DNA from: UM-FILTER-40-17 sp032251335 | Lineage (GTDB): Bacteria > Bacteroidota > Bacteroidia > Flavobacteriales > Flavobacteriaceae | Assembly (NCBI GenBank): GCA_032251335.1 | Contig: JAVVDW010000002.1 | Span: 62,001-126,000, forward strand | Length of the DNA: 64,000 nt | Direction: 5' to 3' | Part shown: positions 17,221 through 25,163 of the stretch, one piece after another | How positions within the stretch are numbered: the first letter of the stretch is position 1 | Layout of the letters: every line of letters begins with the position of its first letter | Made by a program: the position numbers and the translations under genes | The notes under the pieces: model-generated | What the model was told of the DNA's origin: nothing | What the model saw: only the letters and a program-made list of their open reading frames with translations | Database searches by the model: none

Positions 17221-18603
17221 TCAGTTTAGGTATGCATCGACGGGGGTTATTTTTCCTTCTATGGCTGTGATGGCGGCAACGAGTGGGCTGGCTAATAGCG
17301 TTCGGGCACCCGGACCTTGTCTGCCTTCAAAATTTCGGTTGGATGTTGATACACAGTATTCTCCAGCAGGAATTTTATCTTCATTCATACCCAAGCAAGC
17401 GGAACATCCTGCTTGTCTGATTTCAAAACCGGCAGCTTCAAAAATATCTTGGATACCTTCTTCTTTGATGCGCTTGGCTACTTGCTGCGACCCGGGTACA
17501 ATAAGTGCTTGTACGTTTGCTGCTTTTTTTCGTCCTTTGATGACACTTGCTGCCAAGCGAAAATCTTCTATGCGAGAGTTGGTGCAACTTCCTATAAAAA
17601 CGTGATTAATGGGTGTCCCAACCAACGATGCGTTTTTTTGCAGTCCCATATAATTGAGCGACTTTTCAAAAGATTCATCGTCCAAATCGGGGATGGTTTC
17701 AGTTATTTTGATGCCCATACCCGGATGGGTTCCATAGGTAATCATGGGTTCTATATCGGTGCCGTCAAAGGTGTATTCTTTGTCAAAAAATGCATCTGCA
17801 TCAGTTTTGAGAGACCTCCAATAGGCTTTCTTGGCTTCAAATGTAGCTCCTTTAGGTGCAAATGTTCTGTCTTTTACGTAGTCAAATGTGGTCTCATCCG
17901 GAGCAATCATACCGCCACGCGCGCCCATTTCTATACTCATATTGCAAACAGTCATCCGGCCTTCCATAGACATGTTTTCAAAAACGTCGCCGGCATATTC
18001 TACAAAGTAACCCGTGCCGGAATTGGTGCCGAGCTTGGCGATAATGTAGAGAATTACATCTTTGGCTTGCACCCCTTTTTTGAGTTTTCCCTCTACCTTA
18101 ATTCTCATTTTTTTGGGCTTGTCAAGCAAAAGGCATTGGCTGGCAAAAACTTGTGCTACTTGGCTGGTGCCTATGCCGAAAGCAATACTGCCAAAGGCTC
18201 CGTGTGTAGAAGTATGGCTATCGCCGCAAACAATAGTCATGCCCGGTTGGGTAATGCCCAATTCCGGACCAATAACATGTACAATGCCTTGATATGGGTG
18301 TCCCAAACCGTATAAATTAACATCAAAGGCTTTGCAATTGTCCGTAAGGGTCTGCACTTGCTTGCGTGAAAGGGCTTCTTGTATGGGCAGGTGTTGGTTG
18401 ATGGTGGGCACGTTGTGGTCTGCGGTTGCTACAATTTGGTCTTTGCGAAAGAGTGGTAGTTTTCGCTGACGGAGCTCCTCAAAAGCTTGTGGACTTGTGA
18501 CTTCGTGAATGAGGTGTTTGTCTATATACAATACTTGCGGACCGTTTTCTACGGCATGTACAACGTGTGCATCCCACACTTTTTCAAACAGGGTCTTTCC
18601 CAT
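17221..18603 (-). CDS. leuC: 3-isopropylmalate dehydratase large subunit
   Basis: 460-aa LeuC of the aconitase family. It has CGDSHTSTHGAFGSIAFGIGTS in the first half, the 4Fe-4S cysteines in FIGSCTNSRIEDF and in AGCSACLGMN, and the closing NRNFEGRQGPGARTLLASP. All cluster ligands are intact. Two bases follow it upstream from leuA's stop. Confidence 0.95.
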   Translation of the reverse strand: MGKTLFEKVWDAHVVHAVENGPQVLYIDKHLIHEVTSPQAFEELRQRKLPLFRKDQIVATADHNVPTINQHLPIQEALSRKQVQTLTDNCKAFDVNLYGLGHPYQGIVHVIGPELGITQPGMTIVCGDSHTSTHGAFGSIAFGIGTSQVAQVFASQCLLLDKPKKMRIKVEGKLKKGVQAKDVILYIIAKLGTNSGTGYFVEYAGDVFENMSMEGRMTVCNMSIEMGARGGMIAPDETTFDYVKDRTFAPKGATFEAKKAYWRSLKTDADAFFDKEYTFDGTDIEPMITYGTHPGMGIKITETIPDLDDESFEKSLNYMGLQKNASLVGTPINHVFIGSCTNSRIEDFRLAASVIKGRKKAANVQALIVPGSQQVAKRIKEEGIQDIFEAAGFEIRQAGCSACLGMNEDKIPAGEYCVSTSNRNFEGRQGPGARTLLASPLVAAITAIEGKITPVDAYLN

Positions 18604-18605
18604 AT

Positions 18606-19781
18606 TTAGGCTACGTTAATTTTTTTACCTTCAAAAACATCTTCCATGATTTTGTGTATGTCTTCGTCTTTTACTTCTTTTTGGCAATCGGCACAGCTTA
18701 AAAATGCTTTATAAGCTTCGTCTAATTCAATTTTGGTGAGTTCGTAGCCAATGTTTTTGGCGCGGTATGCCAAAGCGGCACGACCGCTTCTTGCCGTTAA
18801 GACAATAGATGAATGATCGACACCTACTTCCTTAGGATCGATAATTTCATAAGTTTCTCTTTTCTTGATTACACCATCCTGATGTATGCCGGAGCTATGG
18901 GCAAAAGCATTGGCACCTACAATGGCTTTATTTGGTTGCACCGGCATGCCCATGCTTTCAGACACCAATCGGCTCACTTGGTTTAGCATACGCGTATTGA
19001 TGTTTGTATGAAGATCGAGATATGGGTGCTGCTTGAGAATCATCACCACTTCTTCCAAGGCTGTGTTCCCGGCGCGTTCACCGATGCCGTTGATCGTACA
19101 TTCTATTTGTCTGGCTCCGTTGATAACGCCTTCTATAGAGTTGGCGGTTGCCAAGCCCAAATCGTTATGGCAGTGGCAAGACAAGATTGCTTTGTCTATG
19201 CCTTTTACGTTTTCGCGCAAGTATTTGATTTTGTCGCCGTATTCTGAAGGCAGGCAGTAGCCTGTGGTGTCGGGAATATTTAGAACGGTTGCGCCTGCTT
19301 TGATGACCGCTTCGCATACACGTGCCAGATATTCATTGTCTGTTCGGCCAGCGTCTTCTGCGTAAAATTCGACATCTTCTACAAATGATTTGGCGTATTT
19401 TACAGCTTCTACTGCCCGCTCCAATATTTGTTCGGGCGTGGAATTGAACTTAAATTTTATATGAGACGCTGAAGTTCCGATTCCGGTGTGGATACGCGGC
19501 TTTTTGGCATATCTCAGGGCTTCTGCCGCCACTTCTATGTCTCTTTTGTTGGCGCGTGTGAGTCCGCAAACAGTTGCGTTTTTTATGAGTTTTGCTATGG
19601 CTTCGACCGACTTAAAATCACCCGGGCTCGAAATAGGAAACCCGGCTTCGAGCACGTCCACACCAAGTTGATCCAGTCTTTCTGCAATAACAAGCTTTTG
19701 GTGGGTGTCCAATTTGCATCCGGGCACTTGCTCACCGTCTCTCAAAGTGGTATCAAATATATAGACTTGATTTTTGCTCAT
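18606..19781 (-). CDS. leuA: 2-isopropylmalate synthase, short form without regulatory domain
   Basis: 391-aa enzyme condensing acetyl-CoA and 2-oxoisovalerate. FDTTLRDGEQVPG near the start, the metal motif HCHNDLGLA and SGIHQDGV are present. The frame runs up to 19835, but the ATG at 19781 (MSKNQVYIFDTT) gives the usual N terminus. The protein stops after the catalytic TIM barrel and a short helical subdomain: the C-terminal allosteric domain of classical 510-aa LeuA is absent. Inhibition by leucine through that domain is therefore not expected. Genomic context (leuC, leuD, leuB) supports isopropylmalate rather than homocitrate synthase. Confidence 0.92.
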   Translation of the reverse strand: MSKNQVYIFDTTLRDGEQVPGCKLDTHQKLVIAERLDQLGVDVLEAGFPISSPGDFKSVEAIAKLIKNATVCGLTRANKRDIEVAAEALRYAKKPRIHTGIGTSASHIKFKFNSTPEQILERAVEAVKYAKSFVEDVEFYAEDAGRTDNEYLARVCEAVIKAGATVLNIPDTTGYCLPSEYGDKIKYLRENVKGIDKAILSCHCHNDLGLATANSIEGVINGARQIECTINGIGERAGNTALEEVVMILKQHPYLDLHTNINTRMLNQVSRLVSESMGMPVQPNKAIVGANAFAHSSGIHQDGVIKKRETYEIIDPKEVGVDHSSIVLTARSGRAALAYRAKNIGYELTKIELDEAYKAFLSCADCQKEVKDEDIHKIMEDVFEGKKINVA

Positions 19782-19878
19782 TTGACTATGTTTTTGTGAT
19801 TTATTGTCCACGAATGTATAACTTCGCATACGCATGGATTTTACTCCAAAAATGTGTTTTACAATGTTAATTTTTCGT

Positions 19879-19906
19879 TTGATTTTATTAAATCATTTAA
19901 AATCAA
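19879..19906. promoter_or_regulatory. Inverted repeat in the leuA divergent region
   Basis: TTGATTTTA and TAAAATCAA form a perfect 9-bp inverted repeat with a 10-base centre, in the 148-base region between leuA (-) and the 512-aa gene (+). Position and symmetry suit an operator, but the AT richness makes chance or a promoter element also possible. Confidence 0.35.
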
Positions 19907-19929
19907 TTAAATAAAGCATTTTTTTTACG

Positions 19930-21468
19930 ATGGTTACAGAGAAAAAAGAACCGCTCTTCGAGTTGGTCAAATCACTCTCGAAGTCAGAAAAGCGTCAATT
20001 TAAGCTATATGCCGGCAGGTTGGGTGGCAACACTGAGGCAAAATTTATGTTGCTTTTCAATTTTTTGGATAAAAACGCCAAATATGACGAAGCCGCCATT
20101 TTGCGCGACAAAATTGTAAAGAAAGAACAGCTGTCTAATCTGAAAGCGCATCTGTACAAGCAAATTCTCATCAGTCTCCGACTCACACCACAGCATCAAA
20201 ATTTACGTGCCCAATTGCGCGAACAAATGGATTTTGCATCCATACTTTACCACAAAGGACTTTATCATCAAAGTTTGAAAATACTTGAAAAAGCCAAAGA
20301 ACTCGCCAAGCAATTTGATGAAAACAACCTGGCTTATGAAATTGTAGAACTAGAAAAGGTGATCGAGTCTCAGTTTATTACCCGAAGCCTGATCACCCGT
20401 GCTGACGAACTCGCGATAGAGTCAAAAACATTAAGTGTTAAAAATGTGATTGCGAGCAAGCTTTCCAATTTGTCACTTCAGTTATACAGCCTGCTGCTTA
20501 AATCCGGTTATGTGAGGAACAACGAAGATTACGAACGCGTTGTCAGTTATTTTAATGCCCGTTTGCCACAGTATCAATGGTGTGATATGGGGTTTCGAGA
20601 AAAATTATTTTTGTACAAAGCCTATTTGTGGCGTGGCTTTTTGCTACAGGATTTTGTGTCCTGCTACAGATATTCTCAAAAATGGGTCGATTTATTCTTG
20701 ATGCGTGAAGACATGATTGGACTCAACCCCGTTTTTTTTATCAAAGGATACAACTACCTGCTTGAGTCTTTGTTCTATCTGCGCAGACATAAAAAATTTA
20801 AAGAAACACTCGATACTTTTGAGCAATACGTCCAAAGGCGAACGGCTATTATTGATGACAACACCGAAACGCTAAGCCATTTGTACTTGTACAACAACAA
20901 AATCAACGCGCGTTTTTTGGCCGGGCAGTTCAAATTGGGGGTGGCCGAAATTCCGGAGATTTTGCAGATGCTGAAGACTTTTCAAGGCAAGATAGACAGC
21001 CACCATGTGATGCTTTTTTACTACAAAATAGCCTGTCTGTATTTTGGGTCGGGCGATAATAAAAACTGTATCGTTTATTTACAGAAAATCATTCAAAACA
21101 AAGAATTGTCATTGCGCGAAGATTTGCTCTGCTTTTCCAGAGTGCTCAACTTGGTGGCGCACTATGAAGCCGGATTAGACTATAACTTGGAAATACAAAT
21201 TCGATCTACCTATCGGTTTTTAATTCAGATGAATGATTTGCACGAAGTACAAAAAGAAATGATAAAATTTTTGCGTAAGCTGGGCGATATTTTTCCGAGC
21301 GAACTCAAGCAGGCTTTTCAGGATTTGTACAACAATTTAAAACAATACGAAACACATCCATACGAGAGCAGGGCATTTTTGTACTTGGATATTTTATCGT
21401 GGCTGGAAAGCAAGATTGAGAGCAAAACGGTGGAAGAAATTATCCGCAAAAAAGTGGCTGACAGATAG
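19930..21468 (+). CDS. Conserved helical protein of unknown function (TPR-like)
   Basis: 512-aa soluble protein, not assigned to a named family by me. It opens with EPLFELVKSLSKSEKRQFKLY, a phrase I recognise from a Bacteroidota-restricted protein group. The remainder is almost entirely amphipathic helices, rich in Lys, Leu and Tyr, spaced as in TPR-like solenoids. No signal peptide or membrane helix. It diverges from the leu operon across 148 bases and is monocistronic; an AT-rich hairpin follows the stop near 21481-21499. Confidence 0.8.
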   Translation: MVTEKKEPLFELVKSLSKSEKRQFKLYAGRLGGNTEAKFMLLFNFLDKNAKYDEAAILRDKIVKKEQLSNLKAHLYKQILISLRLTPQHQNLRAQLREQMDFASILYHKGLYHQSLKILEKAKELAKQFDENNLAYEIVELEKVIESQFITRSLITRADELAIESKTLSVKNVIASKLSNLSLQLYSLLLKSGYVRNNEDYERVVSYFNARLPQYQWCDMGFREKLFLYKAYLWRGFLLQDFVSCYRYSQKWVDLFLMREDMIGLNPVFFIKGYNYLLESLFYLRRHKKFKETLDTFEQYVQRRTAIIDDNTETLSHLYLYNNKINARFLAGQFKLGVAEIPEILQMLKTFQGKIDSHHVMLFYYKIACLYFGSGDNKNCIVYLQKIIQNKELSLREDLLCFSRVLNLVAHYEAGLDYNLEIQIRSTYRFLIQMNDLHEVQKEMIKFLRKLGDIFPSELKQAFQDLYNNLKQYETHPYESRAFLYLDILSWLESKIESKTVEEIIRKKVADR

Positions 21469-21523
21469 CAGCATCTGTTTTGTTAAAAAGGATTTTTAAC
21501 CTTAGTTTTCAACCTATAATTAC

Positions 21524-21606
21524 ATGAAACACCATGTAAAAATTTTGCACACAGAGGCGTGATTATCCAAGGGCGTTCTGTGTGACAGATAAAGACAAAA
21601 AAACAC
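21524..21606 (+). repeat. Start-codon-associated dispersed repeat before SDR gene
   Basis: 83-bp copy. It begins ATGAAACACCATG (one C shorter than others), has TTTTGCACACAG and GGGCGTTCTGTGTGACAG and ends AAACAC directly before ATGAAAAAA of the next gene. CACACAG and CTGTGTG are fully complementary here. Together with the outer GAAACACC/GGGCGTT arms they would interleave like a pseudoknot. Confidence 0.85.
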
Positions 21607-22329
21607 ATGAAAAAAATTCTCATTTTTGGTGCCACTTCCGGAATCGGCAAAATGTTGACCGAAAAATTTGTTTCAGAAGGTGCTTATGTAATTGCTACCG
21701 GCAGAAGGTTTCCGCTCTTGGAAGCACTTCGCGAAACGGCTCCGGATAAGATAGAAATTTACCAGAACGATGTGGTGCAAATCGAAGAAACTGAGAAATT
21801 GTTTCACCAACTTATCGCCAAACACGGCACCTTAGACACGGTGGTTCACTGCTCCGGAATCGGTGCCGAAAATCCCAAGCTCGATTGGTTTGTAGAAGCG
21901 GAAACACTCAAAACCAATGTGTGGGCGGCAACTCACATCTACGGGCTTGTTTTTAAGCAATTTCAAAAGCAGCAATCGGGCCATTTGGTAGCCATTTCGT
22001 CCATAGCTTCCTTGCGGGGCAACCGACACGCACCAGCCTATTTTGCTTCCAAAGCCTTTCAAGTAAACTACTTGGAATCTCTGTATTTTAAAACCAAAGA
22101 AATTAAAAGCGGCAAAGTATATATCACAGATATCAGACCCGGCTTTGTCGATACCAAAATGGCACTTGGCAACGAAATTTTTTGGTTGACTCCGCTGCCC
22201 AAAGCCGTGAGGCAAATTTACAGTGCCATAGCTCATAAGAAGCGCAAAGTCTATATTTCCCATCGATGGGCACTCATCGCATTTGTCTTAAAAATTGTAC
22301 CTTCGCAACTCATCAAATGGGTTAAATAA
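21607..22329 (+). CDS. Short-chain dehydrogenase/reductase
   Basis: 240-aa SDR with the nucleotide motif GATSGIG (8-14), catalytic Ser at 131/132, Tyr145 and Lys149 (YFASK). A C-terminal hydrophobic helix (about 221-236) may touch the membrane. Substrate unknown. Its start codon is fused to a dispersed repeat. It is followed after two bases by the MazG-like gene and then miaE, likely one transcript. Confidence 0.9.
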   Translation: MKKILIFGATSGIGKMLTEKFVSEGAYVIATGRRFPLLEALRETAPDKIEIYQNDVVQIEETEKLFHQLIAKHGTLDTVVHCSGIGAENPKLDWFVEAETLKTNVWAATHIYGLVFKQFQKQQSGHLVAISSIASLRGNRHAPAYFASKAFQVNYLESLYFKTKEIKSGKVYITDIRPGFVDTKMALGNEIFWLTPLPKAVRQIYSAIAHKKRKVYISHRWALIAFVLKIVPSQLIKWVK

Positions 22330-22331
22330 TT

Positions 22332-22712
22332 ATGCAAAAACAATTGGAATCCGTCGAAAAGTTTCACAACGCTTTTGGTTTGGGTGTTCGGCAAAGCCCG
22401 ACAGCTTTTTTAGGAAAAGATTTGATACAACTTCGTTTCAACCTGATGAAAGAGGAAAACGAAGAATACTTGGAAGCTGCCTTGGAAAACAACCTGATAG
22501 AAGTGGCAGATGCCTTGGGCGATATGTTGTATATTCTTTGTGGGACCATGCTCGAACACGGTATGCAACACAAAATTGAAGCCGTTTTTAACGAAATTCA
22601 ACGCAGTAATATGAGTAAATTGGGAGTTGACGGCAAACCCATTTACCGAGAAGACGGCAAAGTAATGAAAGGCCCAAACTACGAAAAACCCAACCTGAAA
22701 CCATTTTTTTAA
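22332..22712 (+). CDS. MazG-like nucleoside triphosphate pyrophosphohydrolase family protein
   Basis: 126-aa all-alpha protein with the metal-binding pattern of MazG/HisE-type enzymes: KEENEEYLEAALENN, then EVADALGDMLYIL. The C-terminal third ends in GPNYEKPNLKPFF, as in small NTP pyrophosphohydrolase-like proteins. Probably hydrolyses a non-canonical or damaged nucleotide; the substrate is not known. Two bases after the SDR gene and two before miaE. Confidence 0.78.
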   Translation: MQKQLESVEKFHNAFGLGVRQSPTAFLGKDLIQLRFNLMKEENEEYLEAALENNLIEVADALGDMLYILCGTMLEHGMQHKIEAVFNEIQRSNMSKLGVDGKPIYREDGKVMKGPNYEKPNLKPFF

Positions 22713-22714
22713 AC

Positions 22715-23296
22715 ATGCTCGGACTCAAACTGCCTACCGATCCGCGATGGGTAAAAATTGCTGAAATGAATCTGGAAGAAATCCTGACAGATCACGCTTT
22801 TTGTGAGCAAAAAGCTGCCAGTATGGCCATTTCTCTCATTGTGCAATTTCCCGAACGTACCGCATTGGTTCAAGCCATGACAGCACTGGCCAAAGAAGAA
22901 ATCAGCCACTTTAAAATGGTACACGACCTCATGGTTCAACGGGGTTGGACTTTAGGTAGGGAGCGCAAAGATGCCTATGTGCACAAACTGATGTCTTTTT
23001 TCCCAAAGGGCGGTAGCAGAGACACCCACCTCATTCAAAAATTACTCTACGCAGCACTGATAGAAGCCAGAAGTTGTGAGCGTTTTCGGTTGCTGTCCGA
23101 AAACCTGAAGGATCCCGAACTCCGAGCCTTTTACAGAAAGCTCATGGTGAGCGAAGCCAATCACTATACCCTGTTTTTACAATTTGCCCGAAGTTTTGGC
23201 GACAAAGACGAAGTTGATAGAAAATGGCAACAACTCCTTACTTTTGAAGCACAAATCATGAAGGATTTGGGCAACGAAGGATTGGTTCACGGTTGA
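22715..23296 (+). CDS. miaE: tRNA-(ms2io6A)-hydroxylase MiaE
   Basis: 193-aa ferritin-like diiron monooxygenase that hydroxylates the isopentenyl group of ms2i6A37 in tRNA. The metal ligands are seen in the helices with KEEISHFKMVHD, EARSCERF and SEANHYTLF. The length is typical. It is the last gene of the three-gene transcript starting with the SDR gene. Confidence 0.92.
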   Translation: MLGLKLPTDPRWVKIAEMNLEEILTDHAFCEQKAASMAISLIVQFPERTALVQAMTALAKEEISHFKMVHDLMVQRGWTLGRERKDAYVHKLMSFFPKGGSRDTHLIQKLLYAALIEARSCERFRLLSENLKDPELRAFYRKLMVSEANHYTLFLQFARSFGDKDEVDRKWQQLLTFEAQIMKDLGNEGLVHG

Positions 23297-23333
23297 TTGA
23301 CTATTTTTATGCAAAGCTTTTGTTTGGCTTCAA

Positions 23334-23461
23334 AACGGTCTCGGCTATGAGTGTTGCGTGGATTAGCACTTAACTTTGCAAGTACGCACCAAACTGAAAA
23401 TCCGCGAGGATTTTCAGAAGTAGGCGAGAACAAGCAATTACTTATAGCCATTGTTGGCAAC
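23334..23461. repeat. Structured intergenic repeat, attC-like, flanking the toxin-antitoxin cassette
   Basis: About 128 bases that can fold into one long imperfect hairpin. Ends AAC...GTT, then GGCTATGAGT with ACTTATAGCC, then TTGC with GCAA, then an apical perfect 10-bp stem CTGAAAATCC / GGATTTTCAG with loop GCGA (23394-23417). It ends in GTTGGCAAC. On the far side of the toxin-antitoxin pair the inverse sequence GTTGCCAAC occurs at 24102-24110. The layout recalls integron attC sites, but the boxes do not match the R'/R'' consensus and no integrase is near. Confidence 0.5.
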
Positions 23462-23466
23462 TGGCT

Positions 23467-23745
23467 TTATTTGTCATCGTAATGAAATCTACATTGAATT
23501 ATTGTGCATTTTTGGTCAATACCTTTTTTTCCAGATACTCTATAAACTAGTCTATGCTCTCCAGTAATTCTTCTAGACCAAAACCCTTTAAGTCCGTGCT
23601 TTAGAGGTTCGGGTTTTCCTGTTCCTTTAAATGGATTTTGTTTGATTTCTTTTATTAAGTCTTTTATTTTAAGAGCTGTATCAGCATCGTTTTCTAACCA
23701 ATAAGTGAAATCTTCCCATCCGTGTGAGGTAAAATCAATATTCAT
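23467..23745 (-). CDS. yoeB: Type II toxin YoeB (Txe/YoeB mRNA endonuclease)
   Basis: 92-aa ribosome-dependent RNase. E46 and R65 fall at exactly the catalytic positions of E. coli YoeB. The third catalytic residue is in the C-terminal FHYDD (H88). The start overlaps the antitoxin stop by one base (TAATG), giving coupled translation with antitoxin first. The pair is more AT-rich than its neighbours and lies inside structured repeat DNA, indicating recent acquisition. Confidence 0.93.
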   Translation of the reverse strand: MNIDFTSHGWEDFTYWLENDADTALKIKDLIKEIKQNPFKGTGKPEPLKHGLKGFWSRRITGEHRLVYRVSGKKGIDQKCTIIQCRFHYDDK

Positions 23746-24014
23746 TAATGCGCTGATTCAATTTCATCTTCATTGTATTCAACTAATTTTCCATTGTCAA
23801 TTTGTTCAATTGATTCCATTAGTCTATTTCTATTAGCTTTAGTAGATAATAAGTGTTCTGTTTCTTTCAATGAATTATATTCGTTAATAGACATTATTAC
23901 AACTGCGTCGTCGCCTTTGCTTCTTGGCACAACTATCACTTCCATTGACGATGAAACATAGTCAAAATGTTTTTTTATACTCTTTCGTAGAGTGGATATT
24001 GTTATTGCTCTCAT
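23745..24014 (-). CDS. yefM: Type II antitoxin YefM (Phd/YefM family)
   Basis: 89-aa antitoxin. The N-terminal DNA-binding fold reads ITISTLRKSIKKHFDYVSS with VVIMSINEYNSL. The C-terminal half is acidic and flexible, as expected for the toxin-neutralising part. It precedes yoeB and is preceded by a cluster of TGTACA operator hexamers overlapping its promoter. Confidence 0.92.
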   Translation of the reverse strand: MRAITISTLRKSIKKHFDYVSSSMEVIVVPRSKGDDAVVIMSINEYNSLKETEHLLSTKANRNRLMESIEQIDNGKLVEYNEDEIESAH

Positions 24015-24030
24015 GATGCTTAAATTTTAG

Positions 24031-24081
24031 TGTACATTATTTTGTACAAGCAAATGTACAATATTTGTACTAAATTTCCAA
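24031..24081 (-). promoter_or_regulatory. yefM promoter and TGTACA operator array
   Basis: Three exact TGTACA palindromes start at 24031, 24043 and 24055, 12 bases apart, with a fourth near match TGTACT at 24066. TGTACA is the reported core operator of E. coli YefM-YoeB. On the minus strand, TTG (24081-24079) and TACATTTG (24058-24051) with a 20-base spacer make a phylum-type promoter that the operators cover, as expected for autoregulation. Confidence 0.75.
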
Positions 24082-24224
24082 ATTAGACGATTTGTCAGCT
24101 TGTTGCCAACTATGTAATATGCGCAGTTCAATTTTTTTTATCAGCCATTTAGCCTTTTACGTCTAATATCTATACTTAGAAAATAATGTATCAAAAAGAT
24201 TTTGGACACTATCGAAAACCTGTC

Positions 24225-24332
24225 TATGTTTGTAAAAATTTTGCACACAGGCGCATGATTATCCTTAGGCGTTCCGAGCCTGTGCTGAGCGCAGTCGAAG
24301 CATGACCTTTGAAAAACAATAAATATAAACAG
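24225..24332 (+). repeat. Start-codon-associated dispersed repeat before DJ-1-like gene
   Basis: About 108 bp ending at ATGAAATAT of the next gene. The 5' ATGAAAC(A/G)CCC arm is missing or degenerate; the copy begins around TTTGTAAAAATTTTGCACACAG. The last 61 bases including the start codon are identical to the leuB copy. Confidence 0.8.
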
Positions 24333-25109
24333 ATGAAATATTTCTTGGTAACTTTTGCGTTCATCCTTAGCATGTTAGGTTGCAAGCAAACCACACATGA
24401 AGCCATACGGCCTCAAGAGAATGAAGTCGTACGTCAAACACCTAAGTTGAAGGAAGGCCGTTACAACGTGGCCTTTCTGATTATGGACGGCACGTTTAAT
24501 ACAGAATTTACGGCTCCGTTCGATATTTTTCAGCACACCCAATACCGCCCCAACATCAAACAAATGAATGTGTTTACGGTGGCCAATACCACCGAACCGG
24601 TGACTACTTTTGAAGGCGTACGTATCCTGCCCGATTTTGATTACACCCGCGATACACTTCCAAAAATCGACATCTTGGTGGTGCCGAGTGCCGAACATCA
24701 TTTTGATACGGATTTACAAGACAGCCTGATGATTCAATTTGTAAGGCGCGTTTCAAAAGATGCTTTGTTTGTAACCTCGCATTGCGACGGCGCATTTGTG
24801 CTGGCACAAGCCGGCGTGTTGAACGGACATGTGTCCACTACGTTTCCATCAGATATTGATTTGTACAGAGAAAAATTTCCCCATTTAGACGTACGCGAAA
24901 ACCTACTTTTTGTACACGACGGGAAGTTTATTACCTCGGCCGGTGGTGCCCGCTCTTTTGATGCTGCTTTGTATTTGACTGAAATTCTTTATGGCAAAGA
25001 AATCGCAAGAAGTTTGGCCGGTGGTTTGGTCATCGATTGGGATTTGGAAAAAGTACCGCATTTGGTCATGCCAACAGCTTCACATTTGGCTGTCCGCCAG
25101 CCGAATTAG
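24333..25109 (+). CDS. DJ-1/PfpI (GATase1-like) family lipoprotein
   Basis: 258-aa protein with a lipoprotein signal (MKYFLVTFAFILSMLGC, Cys17), then a DJ-1/PfpI domain: VAFLIMDGTFNTEFTAPFD with E58, and the nucleophile elbow VTSHCDGAFVLA with C151. Similar domains occur in isonitrile hydratases and in the N-terminal part of GlxA-type regulators, but no DNA-binding domain follows here. Export to the cell envelope is unusual for this family. The frame reads through the repeat to 24309; the ATG at 24333 gives the clean signal peptide. Confidence 0.87.
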   Translation: MKYFLVTFAFILSMLGCKQTTHEAIRPQENEVVRQTPKLKEGRYNVAFLIMDGTFNTEFTAPFDIFQHTQYRPNIKQMNVFTVANTTEPVTTFEGVRILPDFDYTRDTLPKIDILVVPSAEHHFDTDLQDSLMIQFVRRVSKDALFVTSHCDGAFVLAQAGVLNGHVSTTFPSDIDLYREKFPHLDVRENLLFVHDGKFITSAGGARSFDAALYLTEILYGKEIARSLAGGLVIDWDLEKVPHLVMPTASHLAVRQPN

Positions 25110-25163
25110 ACTTTACAGCCTGATAATCTGCCGTAAACATTTTGATCCTTGAATTCCTCGTTT

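Noticed and set aside
23334..23461. A true integron attC site.
   Set aside because: The terminal boxes do not fit GTTRRRY / RYYYAAC and no integrase or further cassettes lie in the window; kept only as attC-like.
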